64,000 bases of DNA from Ampullaceana balthica (taxonomy: Eukaryota; Mollusca; Gastropoda; Lymnaeidae): positions 469,948 through 533,947 of the forward strand of contig CALYLW010000056.1 in NCBI GenBank assembly GCA_944989445.1, read 5' to 3'. Position 1 is the first letter of the stretch; each line of letters begins with the position of its first letter. The position numbers were made by a program, and so were the translations under genes. Below the pieces are notes generated by a model, which was not told where the DNA came from, made no database searches, and worked only from the letters and a program-made list of their open reading frames with translations. Shown in pieces: positions 23,214 through 37,400 of this stretch.

Positions 23214-24034
23214 CCTCGTGTAAGTTGTTTTTTTAAATTGTTTAATTTTCAAGTAGTCTTATTATTCAATTCATTAGGGGCTGAATTATGCCTGAATTAA
23301 GATGTTCTAGAAAATTATAATTCTGGTATTTTATTTGTTACTTTTTATTATATTTTGTTATATCACTTTTATTCTTCTATTGAATTTAATGGGACACTTT
23401 TAAAGTTGTATCCCATTATTCATTGTACTAATTGACGCATCCCTCGGAAACTGAAAGTGAAGAATGGTTATAGCTATTTCACGTGTTTGTAAGCGTGTGT
23501 TTTTATTCTGTAAATTAACCTTTTTAACGTGACTTTTTTTCCCCGTGATTTTTTTCCCCTGTGACATTACTCCGCTCACTGCAAACTACTCAAGTAATTT
23601 AAGAACCTCTATCGTAGAAGCTTTTATTTGATAATAATTTACCCTAAACAGGCCCTGAGCTAAAATAATAAAAACTATTAAATCGACGGGAAGTTTTTTA
23701 CAATGAATTACCTACCTTTATGACAGCAATAGTAGAAGAATAGTTGTTGAAAAACTGGGCACGGGATAGCCTGAAAAGGATGTATCTGTTCTAGTTCTAT
23801 ACATTCCTTGCTATCTTACCTGATTACAGTCCCACTCTCTTGTTTGTAAACTTAAATATAGATATGCTATACTGACCACAAACGTTTGTTAAGTTAGTTT
23901 AAACTTCTAAGGCGTTGTCAATGTTAAAAGAAAGAAAATGGCCGCACATTACGCACCTACTTAAGATATGACGTCGATCGGAACTTAATTTTTAGCATTA
24001 ATATATCTGAAATATAGCATATAGAATTTGAACT
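23211..24034. other. No gene seen; possible Penelope-like 3' tail near 23815
   Basis: AT-rich. cctgattacagtcccactct at about 23819 resembles the end of the Penelope-like copies. Confidence 0.35.
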
Positions 24035-24300
24035 GCGATAAAGCTTTTAAATAAAATACAAAAGAAAGGAAAAACAACCAACAATTTTCCTCTCCTTTTA
24101 TTTTACATAACTATTTTATCATATAGTATGTTTTAAGAATTTAAATAAAATTTTATTACTTATGTAAGTACGTATTTTATGTTTATTGTACTGATGAAGG
24201 CATTAGCCGAAACGTTTACTGTCGTGTTAGTTTTAATAACAAAGCTAAAATTTATTGTTTTCATTACACAATTTGTTTGTGTATTTTTGTATTAAATTTT
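24035..24300 (+). mobile_element. Penelope-like element terminus with hammerhead-like core
   Basis: The reverse of 4910-5160. An end-like segment (actgcgataaagctttt) lies in opposite orientation at its left, suggesting an inverted-arm arrangement like that at 37315-38498. No coding part. Confidence 0.6.
24191..24223 (+). ncRNA. Hammerhead-ribozyme-like core motif
   Basis: CTGATGA, helix AGGC-ATTA-GCC, GAAAC, loop, GTC. Conserved core bases are all present; stem I is not convincing. Confidence 0.45.
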
Positions 24301-25325
24301 TAGCACCGTATTTTTTTGTACATTAAAACAACATGTCAATACAACAATATCTACTATTCAGGAGTGACATATAACCATTTGCTCAGTTTATGGTGGAGAC
24401 ACTTTTTAAATACAGAAATTAATGCTAAAACTTATGATTTAATTCTACAATCAAAGTAAATTTAAATACTAAAATATTATAAGTAATAATAATAAATAAT
24501 AATTTTTTTAAAATAGTAATAAAAACAACAATAAGAAAAAGAATAAATTAATAAATAATAGAAATAAATTCTAGATGACGAGCTTTGATACAATGAATGG
24601 TTATCCTTTAAAAGACCAGTTATTGAAAAATGAATTTGAGCCTCTAACTTGGAATGAACTTGAATAAACAAAATGAAGCTGCGATGCTCCAGTTCCAGCT
24701 AGTCATAATAAATATTATCATAAAGACAACTCGGGGGACCAAATAACGTCAGAATAATGTCCATGAGATGTTATCATTTGACGTCAGACTGATAAGTTTA
24801 TTCCTTGGACAAACATGGCGTCCCTCAGACATCCTCCCAGCTGCTCCACAAAAACTCCGCCGTATTAATTAAAACCAACAACGGTGTACTGGAGAGCCAG
24901 TCTCTTGATGAGAGCATCAAGTCTGAGCCCAATGGAGGTGCTGAACCTTATAATTTAATGTGTCAGTAGATCCATTGAAAATATTTTTAAAAAACATAAA
25001 TAGAATCAAAATTAAAAGGCTAAGGGTTGAAACGTACATGAAGTTGCGTAGATAAGAATTATGCTGCCCGGCGGGAAAAGGGAACTGCGCCATGCACACA
25101 TTTCATGAAAAAATGTCTGTATTTTCCCCCGAAAATGCCGCCCCTTCGTGTACAAAAGAAAATGGCACCCGTGGTGACCCCTTCCAGCTACACCCCTTTG
25201 GAATGCTACTTAATGTGATAGTACGATAAACAACAATTTGTAGGCATACAGTGTTATAAATGAACCAATCTCATTGCAAATTTGCTGTGTACTGATGTTC
25301 CTTTTCTTTATCTTCCTTTCCACAG
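24301..25325. other. No exon recognised upstream of the WIF1-like exons
   Basis: AT-rich stretch, then 24780-24910 with acaaacatggcgtccctcag, a YY1-like motif, and a fragment at 25130-25200 resembling the end of an old element (agctacacccctttgg). Confidence 0.35.
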
Positions 25326-25428
25326 TACAAATACGTCTTCGACAACTTTACGTCACTAGACCAACACTTGTTGTACCAGCCGTTACTGGGAATCCCGGAT
25401 AAAGGGGATATTCCCCATTTTGCAACAG
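25326..25428 (+). CDS. WIF1: WIF1-like exon: middle of WIF domain
   Basis: Acceptor ctttccacag, donor GTGAGT, 103 nt, read from phase 0 and ending with one extra base. It encodes YKYVFDNFTSLDQ, then YQPLLGIPDKGDIPHFAT. The spacing of Y.Y.F, SLD and PLLG..P matches the centre of WIF domains. An upstream exon supplying the NFTW-type strand is expected but was not found. Confidence 0.88.
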
Positions 25429-28400
25429 GTGAGTCCACAAGATCAATTTATCCTTGTTCAGGATAACATAGGGATGAGGTCGTCTATCCCAATAACTATA
25501 TGAGTAGTTGAAGCTAACACCCCCACCCTCCTCACTATCCCGTGGTCAATACAGTGAGTCAAATTTCGCGTTTCAGACAATTCAATAAAAAAAATAATTA
25601 GTTTTGTTTGTTAGTAATACAGACATATATGACAAAAACAAAACGTTAAAACATTCTTGACTATTTCATAATGACAGTTGACTGATTTTTAAAAAAAAAT
25701 ATAAAGATTTCTCGAAAACTTGTTCATGTTGTGTATCAAATTAAGTGTTTGCTCCATAATTAATTTACTAGACGCTTTATTATAATGTTATTAATTATTA
25801 TTTTTTAAATCTTTTATATGTGTCATGGTGTCATTAGTATAGAGTATAGACCGTCATATCAACATGGGGTGTAAAATTGTCCCCAAAAAAATGTGGCTGT
25901 GCAACTTTGCCAACGAGTTTATTAATCTGCTTACGGACCAACGAAACTTAGAGGGAACATTGGACGCCATTGGACTATCCTATTATTAATCTTAGATGAC
26001 TATTTCATTAGACCTTAAGTTCACCAACGGGACATCGTCAAGTCATCTATTCAAAATATGAACATAATTAGGATGAAGATTGTACGCAATGCATCGTCAC
26101 CCCCCCCCCAAACCCCAGTATTTCATCAGACTGCAGGTTTTTACAAATGTCTCTGTTTCCCTCCAGTATTTCAGATTACCATTCCATGTAAAGGTAAAGA
26201 AAAGGGCGTGGCCTCTTTACTAATTCGCCTCAAGATCTATGAACAAGGACGTAAACCACCCAAAGGGACTTCCATTGAGTTCAGGCTTAAAAAACAGTGT
26301 AATATATTCGGTGAGTACATCTTTTTTCATTGCTTCACAAACTTCTTCAGAGCAAAAGGTTTGAAAATATTATTAAGACACACAATACACCAGTGATATT
26401 TATTTAGTAATAGTTTTTAATATTGACAGTGTTCACCTCTATGTAGTATGTATCGTAATATTGCACTAAACAATAGTCTTAGTAATGCCTGCCAGCTCTT
26501 GTGTGGAATAAAAGCGGTTCTCTGTCTCAGCCTTATACGCTAAGCACCACTCAACACCAACAGGTGACAGAAAGCGCGTATCTCCAGACACCGGGCCGTG
26601 TATCAAACCGGATACTTGTAGCCGCGAGGTCAGCATTCCTGCCGTCGACCCTCCGGAATATCCAACGGTGTACGCCAGGGGAAGTGAATTGACCTTACGT
26701 GTCTAGTGGACCTAACAAGATAGGAGATCTCCGCCCGGGTCTTGCCGTATTGTGCTGTACCCGCGCCCCGGTCGGACCACACAGTCGGCCTAAGCTGGGG
26801 GGCCACGCTGAAAGTCAGTTTTGAGGGGGTCGTGGGGGGGGGGCAAGCATCTCTCGGGCCACACAGCAACAGCTTGGGGCTTGTTGAGCAGCACTGTTGA
26901 GATGGTTGAGATCTCTCTCGGGCCGATCCCGGAAGTGACCTCTTCAAATTGAAACAGTGAAAGGAATAGGAGACAAACGTCCCTCACCCGGAAAAAGCAA
27001 GTCAGTGTTGATCAAAGATTCTCAAAACACGCGGTTTGCTACAAGTGTAAGGGCCAACGATAGGAAATATCAACTAGAGACTGATTGATGTAAAAGATCA
27101 CTCGAAACTTTTGTTGTTGTTTTTTCTTTCAAAGATGTTCAGTTTGACTTGTAAATAGGTCATTGTAATTATTATTTAATTTGTGACGATACGCAATTTT
27201 TTTTATATATTGTCCCCGTCATTAAGGCCTTACACAGCGCTGGGAAGATTTCTAAAGTAAGAGAAATTAATTTGTTTATTTATATTTAAAATGTTTTAGA
27301 CCATCAGCAACTTGTTAGATTAAAGTTCTAAAACATTTGAGAAATTATTTTTAAATATTCAAGAAAAAAAATTAACTAACCCGAAAGACGAGCAAACAAA
27401 TGACTGTCAGACTTTAATTGTCATTTTGATGAGTCAAAGTTTTCATTTCTTACAGCCATTCATTTAATTCTTTTTAAACAAAAAATAATCTTTCTCTCCC
27501 TGGATTTGACGGAGCCAACTTGACATGTTTTCTCTGATGCTTGACGGAGCCACCATGACGCGTGTTTTCTCTGATGCTCGTGCACCACTAGATTTTATGG
27601 GTGTTAAAAACCATGTCTTTCACCGTACGTGTACGGGCGGCAACTCAACGAGTTTTATTAAGTCGCCTCACACAAAGAGTTGTCGTTAGAACGCCGACCC
27701 ACGTCTAGTACAGAGGTTCTTAAAATATCTGCACATCACACATTTTAAAATGGTTTTCTTTATACCTGACTTTATTGTATCACATAAAAAAACAACCCTC
27801 AAGCAGATAGTTATTCCGTGCTAAATATTTCATCATTTAAAAAATCAAATTTAATATTGTATTTTATTATAAATGGAATCTTCCAAACTTTAGTATTGTT
27901 TTAAAAAACCGTGACATCTTTAACTTAACATTTTTTAATAACAATAAGTCTTCAAGTTGTGGTACTGACGGTCAGGGGCTGTCACAACCAAAGGCGTAGC
28001 TAGGGGGTTTACGGGCGGGCGGGTCCATCCCGGACAAGTCTTTCTCCAATCTTGATGCACGGCATTGCTTGTAGAGAGAGAGCCCCCGGGCGGCCATAGC
28101 CCTAACTATACCACCCCTGACAACTGCCTACTCGATCCGTTCATAATTTTAAAACAGTATCATTGTGTGCATCACAATGGGAATATGGCCATTATTTTCA
28201 ATACGAAATGCCCTGATGTATAGGTTCAGTTGATGAAAAAATTATATTCATCATGTTATTGTGATTCATTTTTGGCTTTCATTACAGTTGTTACTTTTGG
28301 CACGCATAAGAGCGACGTTTTTGATTGGTTATATCCGTCCACGACATTTAAGACATAACAAACATGTTTATAACCAGGACTGTGTCAAGGCCATGATCAA

Positions 28401-31400
28401 CCAGGACCGCATCAGAAAAAGTTGTGCCATCGGAAAACAATACTTTTTTTGAGCGCCTACTTCGGAAAAAATAATAAATGCAAAAATGATCACGTGTTCA
28501 CGCCCCTAACTTTGACACTTAACTAAACCCCGCCCTTTTAAGAAAACTTTTCTTATCCCAGTAGGTAAAGTCCCTCATTTAGCCTCTCAATAAAGCCCCA
28601 CCCTTTTTTTTTCTTTCAAATTTCCGATGTTAATACGCCACGCCCCTTACTTTAGGCCCTAAACTAAGGTCCGCCTACTTTCTACAAAATTTCTTTAAGT
28701 AGTTCGTCACGAAATCTCATTTATGCTCTTACTAGGCACTCGCTCCCTTTCTGCACCTCTTAAGTCAACACGTCACGCCCCTCCACTTGAGCTCTCACTA
28801 AGCACCCGCCCCCTTTCTGCAACTCTTCTTAAGTCAGCACGAGCTGAACGCTTCATTCAGTGTTAATTGTTCCAAAACATTCACGGCTCGTAACTGAGCA
28901 GCCATTGTTTGTTTGTCATGAACCAAACAATACTATCATGTGCCATGGCTGACAAACAATTCTCTACACTCTTGGTTATAGCTTTAGGTTCGGCAGAAAA
29001 CTTTCTGTAATGTACCAAGCATTGTTGTTGATAGTGTACCCGAAATTGTTTATTTACAATGTTCCCCAACATTGGTGTTTTATAATGAACCAACCCTGAG
29101 ATGTTTATAAAGTAAGAAACATTGTTGATAATGTGGCAGACAACAAAGGCGCACCACTATCTGCTGTAGTGCCAAATCGGTGCTCCTCTTAGCGTGGTAA
29201 AAGTAAGTACGTCATCAAAAGCGGTCCGTTCGATGGGTTCTAGCGATGGTTAAAGTTTAGCTTACCAAGCGGGTTGTCTTTTCTCTGGTTGGCTTGCCTT
29301 GGGTTGGCGTGTCGAAGATTGAGTTGCGAAGGGTTAGCTTTTCCGTGTTGGAATTTTCTAATTTTGTCTCGTCTAGAGTTGATTTGTTTCAAGAATTTAA
29401 TTTTACAAGCCAATCTAAATATCTAAAATCTTATAAACAATTGTATACTATTTTAACGAAAGTTTCCATTCACAGTATTGTAGTGTCAGTTCTTGCTTGG
29501 GTATTTATTGTGTGATGATGTAATACAAGTTTCTATCAAATTGTTGAAACTCTTGTGTAAGTATCATAAGTATCATGATATGTTACAATATCAGTTTCTT
29601 TCTAATCTATGTGATGTCTATTTTATCCTTTAGTGACCAGCTCACTGTGCCGCCCCGGGTGCCGTAATGGGGGCACGTGCAATCCTTACGGGGTCTGTGA
29701 ATGTCCCCAGGGCTATAAAGGTGTCCTCTGTGACATAGGTATACAGAATGAATACTCAACTGTTTGTATATGTGTCTATTCCACTGAATGTCCATCTATA
29801 ATCTTTGTTACAATGAATGTCCATCTATAATATTTGTTCCAATGAATGTCCATCTTTCTGTATGTTCCAATGAATGTCCATCTATCTGTATGTTCCAATG
29901 AATGTCCATCTATCTGTATGTTCCAATGAATGTCCATCTATCTGTATGTTTCAATGAATGTCCATCTATCTGTATGTTCCAATGAATGTTCATCTATATG
30001 TATGTTCCAATGAATGTCAATCTATCTGTATGTTCCAATGAATGTCCATTTATCTTTATGTTCCAATGAATGCCCATCTATCTATGTTCCAATGAATGTC
30101 CATCTATCTATGTTCCAAAGAATGTCCATCTATCTATGTTCCAATGAATGTCCATCTATCTGTATGTTTCAATGAATGCCCATCTATCTATGTTCCAATG
30201 AATGTCCATCTATCTATGTTCCAATGAATGTCCATCTATCTATGTTCCAATGAATGTCCATCTATCTGTATGTTCCAATGAATGTCCATCTTTTTCTATG
30301 TTCCAAGGAATGTCCATCGATTTGTATGTTCTATGGAATAACCTTTTACCTGTTTGTTTCAAGAAATTTACTTCAATCTGTGTATTCGATAGAAATATGT
30401 CAATGTTTAAATTCAACAGAAAATAATCTCTTTGTCTGTTTAAGTAATTGTCGTTTTTATTTTCTGATACAAGGAATGTCTGTCTCGTAGATAGTGTCGG
30501 TGCTTCTAACCTTCTAATCGCTTAGTGTCTCTCGATGCTGATCGCTGGATGATATCGATGCTCTCACAAACAGTGTCACAGACAATAACACAAACAATAA
30601 CACGTTCTTTTGTTGCAAGCTGTTTACAATAACAGGAGTAGTCAGAAACACCTTAATTTTATGGAACTAACTCAGCAGTCGTGTAACTAACACAAGTCGG
30701 TATAAAGTTCAACGAAGATGTGTGCTGTTAGGACGTCCCACGAGTTTGGGGGTGGGGTGGGGGTGCACCGCTGCCACAGCATGGAATTGGATTGGGATCA
30801 TGTATAAGAGAATATCTTCTCTGGCGTCATTAAATTTTGTTGCTATAGAATCGCAGCTACTCATATTTCTTGATAGAACATTTGTATTGACTTACAGCTT
30901 TAACCTTAGATATAGAGATCAATTATTAATAAAGTGTCCTAACACATTGTCGGAGGCGTGGCAAGCATATATATCAATATAGACAACCCTAACACATTGT
31001 CGGAGGCGTGGCTAGCATTGACGTGTCCTAAAAAATTGTCGGACGCGTGGCTAGGATATTTTTCACCTAGGCCAAACTATAAAATTTGCGCCCTTTACAC
31101 TTACATAACTTAATGTCATAAACCTCATTTTAGCCCCCATGTACCTCGGCGCCAGGGGACATATCTATTCCACGCCGCCCTTCGCTAACGCCTCTGAGTA
31201 ATGTCCTATCAAAACTCTTACCAATGCAAAATCTTGCTGGTAAGTCCTAACAATTGGTCTTGCCGTAACTTTTACCTAATAATAAGTAACTTAGTGAAAT
31301 GTTCTAACACTTTGATAACGATTTATATACTTGTAAAACTTCACTAGCACATCGTGTCCATTGATTCATTATTTTATTTACTCTATAAATGTTATTGTAA

Positions 31401-34400
31401 TGATAACTAGTTTGAACGTGAGGCATATTTTCTGACCTTACAGTGGACACAATCATGTCTTCACTGTCACACTTAAACACATGACACCGTGTCAGACCTA
31501 ACCATATGAGACCGTGTCAGACCTAACCACATGAGACCCTCTCAGACCTAATCACATGAGACCCTCTCAGACCTAACCACATGAGACCGTGTCAGACCTA
31601 ACCACTTGAGACTCTCTCAGACCTAACCACATGAGACCGTATCAGACCTAACCACATGAGACCGTGTCCGATCTAACCACACGAGACCTTGTCAGATCTA
31701 ACCACGTGAGACCGTGTCTAACATAACCCCGATGGTACTATAACCATCAGGTGTATGGCCACGGCTATCTCGCCACTTTCTGCAACTGTCTTCATCCGAG
31801 CATGAGGAACGAGTTCTACCGGATGTTTCTATGGCGTTTATGTGGTTGATACCATTTTATCTAGGTCAAAGTTGTAAAAATAAACATAATATTTGACACG
31901 AGAAAAGCAGACATACATAAAGAAAGAATTTAAAACAGACATTAATCTGTTCTAGTCGATAATAGTGCAGTCTGATGGAACGTGTTTTAAATTCTATTTT
32001 TGGCATCGACTATAAAATTTAATCGGTGTCTGGGAATTCAATTTGTTTAAAATTTCTTAATAAACAAATCTAAATGTATTTACATTTTGAAACAACAACG
32101 AAAAAACTAAGGTGAAAATTTGTTGTTGTTAGGAATGCGTTGTATATAACACGTATTTAATTTAAATTTAGCATAAAACGTATAAAAGAAAACACTAATT
32201 TCGGTTTTGATTTAAAACTTTTTCTCCAATCATTATTCTTCATTTCGGTTTTGATTTAAAACTATTTTGCCAATCATTCTTCTTGATATCGGTTTTGATT
32301 TAAAACTATTTAAACTATCATTTTTCTTCATTTCGGTTTTGATCCAATACTTTTTCACCAATCATTTTTCTTCGTCAAATAAATTAAAAGGTGTAAGAAT
32401 GAAGGAATGCTCATTTAGCTTTTGTTTTAACCAATGCAGAAATTTTGCAAAAGTCCAAGGGAGACAACAATTATAAAGATTTATATTATATACACGGTGA
32501 TTTTTTTCCCTTGTTATTTTGTTGCTTTCACACTTTTTCAGCTATTAGCCATTTTGAAAATGTTTGAGTGGCTTTTGAAAATGATGTGTATGTGCGGGGG
32601 AGGGGGGGCATTTTCTTTAAAGCCAAGTGTGACAGTTTGAGCCAGGTTTTTTCAAAAGTGAGATGGCAAAAACCCCGGCCAACACCTAGTGGCACCTACC
32701 CCTTCTAAACCACTGGTGAATGCTACTAAGGACAGAGCAACCACTTTTGATATTATAAAACTATTTTGTTTATCAAGGGGATTGCTAACCTAATGTAATC
32801 GTTGGCATGAATATTTAATTCTAAAACTGTAATCCAACTAATAGTATTTTAATCAACATAGACTTAGAATAATTACATTTACCCTTCACCAATTATTTGT
32901 GTACGTCAAAGATTCATGGCTGTATTAGATTGTGCTTCTTAGATTGCAAATATATATAACCCCTTCAGCGTTAATTATTCCCTTGACACATCATCACAAC
33001 CACTGACCTTTGACCTTTCAGCTCTGTGCACTCCGGCATGTCAGAACAATGGCACATGCATTTCCCCGGCAACCTGTGCTTGTCCACCCGGTTACCATGG
33101 TGATTACTGCGAAAAAGGTACTTCTTTGTCCACAAGTGCACCTGCATGTGAGTGTAACCATAGAGTGTAACTTTGTTGGTGTAGCCATGTAGCTGTAACA
33201 AATTGATGGTTTAACCCTCTGGCAGCACAATAAAACTAAAGGGTTTAAATTAACACTGTGTTTGTTAAAGTAAAAGGTTTGAAACCATGGCTGTACGGGT
33301 AAAGGTTGAACATGATGTCTGTACAAGTCAAGGTTTAACATGATGTCTGTACAAGTCAAGGTTTAACATGATGTCTGTACAAGTCAAGGTTTAACATGAT
33401 GTCTGTACAAGTCAAGGTTTAACATGATGTCTGTACAAGTCAAGGTTTAACATGATGTCTGTACAAGTCAAGGTTTAACATGATGTCTGTACAAGTCAAG
33501 GTTTAACATGATGTCTGTACAAGTCAAGGTTTAACATGATGTCTGTACAAGTCAAGGTTTAACATGATGTCTGTACAAGTCAAGGTTTAACATGATGTCT
33601 GTACAAGTCAAGGTTTAGCATGTTTTCCTAACCGGTGATGACTTAGTTGTACGTCTTTTCATGTTGGAGATGAAGGTTAAACAAGAATTAATATTAAATT
33701 GTTTCAACATTAAAAAATTACATGTCTAAATTGGCACAGAATTTATATGTAACTGTAATTAAACAAGTTATAATGTTATGGTTTCGTATAATAGAATATT
33801 TGATTAATTCTATACGGTGATTGGTTTTCGTAAGTCTAAAAAAATATATCTTTTTTCATTCTTCAGTCTCACTGGTGAATTACTTTAAGACATTAGACTC
33901 ACTAGTGATACATGCATCTGATGTGGCCTTCTATTACCATCTAGTAAAAAGTGACGAGATCGGGCATTTTATATTTACCCAAATCCCAAGATGTGCACTA
34001 AACCAATCAAAATTGTATTTTTCATATCTAACCTAAATAACATGGGACACATATCTGACACAATCGCATAGATAAAAAATTTTTTTATTAATACGTGTCG
34101 AGCTGTCTTTTGTGGTCAGTTTCTACTTCTACGTGTGTTCAGTGTTATAGAGGTAAATGCTAGTTCGGCCCCTTGGACCAGGTGTAGTCCCAACGTGATC
34201 AAAGACTTATAATGGCTACTTAAGGAGTAGTCCCAACGTGATCAAAGACTTATGATGGCTACTTAAGGAGTAGTCCCAACGTGATCAAAGACTTAGGATG
34301 GCTACTTAAGGTTTAGTCCCAACGTGATCAAAGACTTATAATGGCTACTTAAGGAGTAGTCCCAACGTGATCAAAGACTTATGATGGCTACTTAAGGAGT

Positions 34401-37400
34401 AGTCTCAACGTGATCAAAGACTTATAATGGCTACTTAAGGTGTAGTCCCAACGTGATCAAAGACTTAGGATGGCTACTTAAGGAGTAGTCCCAACGTGAT
34501 CAAAGACTTATAATGGCTACTTAAGGAGTAGTCCCAACGTGATCAAAGACTTATAATGGCTACTTAAGGAGTAGTCTCAACGTGATCAAAGACTTATAAT
34601 GGCTACTTAAGGTGTAGTCCCAACGTGATCAAAGACTTATAATGGCTACTTAAGGTGTAGTCCCAACGTGATCAAAGACTTAGGATGGCTACTTAAGGAG
34701 TAGTCCCAACGTGATCAAAGACTTATAATGGGTACTTAAGGAGTAGTCCCAACGTGATCAAAGACTTATAATGGCTACTTAAGGACTAGTCCAAACGTGA
34801 TCAAAGACTTATAATGGCTACTTAAGGTGTAGTCCCAACGTGATCAAAGACTTAGGATGGCTACTTAAGGAGTAGTCCCAACGTGATCAAAGACTTATAA
34901 TGGGTACTTAAGGAGTAGTCCCAACGTGATCAAAGACTTATAATGGCTACTTAAGGACTAGTCCAAACGTGATCAAAGACTTATGATGGCTACTTAAGGA
35001 GTAGTCCCAACGTGATCAAAGACTTAGGATGGCTACTTAAGGTTTAGTCCCAACGTGATCAAAGACTTAAAATGGCTACTTAAGGAGTAGTCCCAACGTG
35101 ATCAAAGACTTATGATGGCTACTTAAGGAGTAGTCTCAACGTGATCAAAGACTTATAATGGCTACTTAAGGTGTAGTCCCAACGTGATCAAAGACTTAGG
35201 ATGGCTACTTAAGGAGTAGTCCCAACGTGATCAAAGACTTATAATGGCTACTTAAGGAGTAGTCCCAACGTGATCAAAGACTTATAATGGCTACTTAAGG
35301 AGTAGTCCCAACGTGATCAAAGACTTATAATGGCTACTTAAGGTGTAGTCCCAACGTGATCAAAGACTTAGGATGGCTACTTAAGGAGTAGTCCCAACGT
35401 GATCAAAGACTTATAATGGGTACTTAAGGAGTAGTCCCAACGTGATCAAAGACTTATAATGGCTACTTAAGGACTAGTCCAAACGTGATCAAAGACTTAT
35501 AATGGCTACTTAAGGTGTAGTCCCAACGTGATCAAAGACTTATAATGGCTACTTAAGGACTAGTCCAAACGTGATCAAAGACTTATGATGGCTACTTAAG
35601 GTGTAGTCCCAACGTGATCAAAGACTTATAATGGCTACTTAAGGTGTAGTCCCAACGTGATCAAAGACTTATAATGGCTACTTAAGGAGTAGTCCCAACG
35701 TGATCAAAGACTTAGGATGGCTACTTAAGGTTTAGTCCCAACGTGATCAAAGACTTATGATGGCTACTTAAGGAGTAGTCCCAACGTGATCAAAGACTTA
35801 TGATGGCTACTTAAGGAGTAGTCCCAACGTGATCAAAGACTTATAATGGCTACTTAAGGACTAGTCCAAACGTGATCAAAGACTTATAATGGCTACTTAA
35901 GGAGTAGTCTCAACGTGATCAAAGCCTTACAATGGCTACTTAAGGTGTAGTCCCAACGTGATCAAAGACTTATAATGGCTACTTAAGGTGTAGTCCCAAC
36001 GTGATCAAAGACTTATAATGGCTACTTTAGGAGTAGTCTCAACGTGATCAAAGACTTATAATGGCTACTTAAGGTGTAGTCCCAACGTGATCAAAGACTT
36101 ATAATGGCTACTTAAGGAGTAGTCCCAACGTGATCAAAGACTTATAATGGCTACTTAAGGTGTAGTCCCAACGTGATCAAAGACTTATAATGGCTACTTA
36201 AGGAGTAGTCCCAACGTGATCAAAGACTTATGATGGCTACTTAAGGAGTAGTCCCAACGTGATCAAAGACTTATGATGGCTACTTAAGGTTTAGTCCCAA
36301 CGTGATCAAAGACTTATAATGGCTACTTAAGGAGTAGTCCCAACGTGATCAAAGACTTATGATGGCTACTTAAGGAGTAGTCCCAACGTGATCAAAGACT
36401 TAGGATGGCTACTTAAGGTTTAGTCCCAACATGATCAAAGACTTATGATGGCTACTTAAGGAGTAGTCTCAACGTGATCAAAGACTTATGATGGCTACTT
36501 AAGGAGTAGTCCCAACGTGATCAAAGACTTATAATGGCTACTTAAGGAGTAGTCTCAACGTGATCAAAGACTTATAATGGCTACTTAAGGTGTAGTCCCA
36601 ACGTGATCAAAGACTTATAATGGCTACTTAAGGTGTAGTCCCAACGTGATCAAAGACTTAGGATGGCTACTTAATGATTAGTCCCAACGTGATCAAAGAC
36701 TTATGATGGCTACTTAAGGAGTAGTCCCAACGTGATCAAAGACTTATAATGGGTACTTAAGGAGTAGTCCCAACGTGATCAAAGACTTATAATGGCTACT
36801 TAAGGTGTAGTCCCAACGTGATCAAAGACTTATAATGGCTACTTAAGGAGTAGTCCCAACGTGATCAAAGACTTAGGATGGCTACTTAAGGTTTAGTCCC
36901 AACGTGATCAAAGACTTAGGATGGCTACTTAAGGAGTAGTCCCAACGTGATCAAAGACTTATGATGGCTACTTAAGGTGTAGTCCCAACGTGATCAAAGA
37001 CTTAGGATGGCTACTTAAGGTGTAGTCCAAACGTGATCAAAGACTTATAATGGCTACTTAAGGAGTAGTCCCAACGTGATTTAAGGGGTAGTCCCAAACG
37101 ATGGAACAAAGAAGATTGAACCTTAAGTTCAGGTTGATAATTTTATATTGTCACAAGACAATGCGTGGATAGGATGAAAAAACACTGTCATGGTCAGCAA
37201 GAGCAAACACGATTCTTTAAATCTACTTACCGGCAAAAAATATGTGACACCGCCTAACTTACTCCATTTCCCTATTGAAAGGAACTAGTTAACCTTTTGT
37301 CATTATCAAATATAGGTAAATGCATAAAATAAAAACAGGTTATTAGTAGGCCTGACAGGACGTAACACAACAGCGAACGTTTCGGCAAAGAGCCTTCTTC

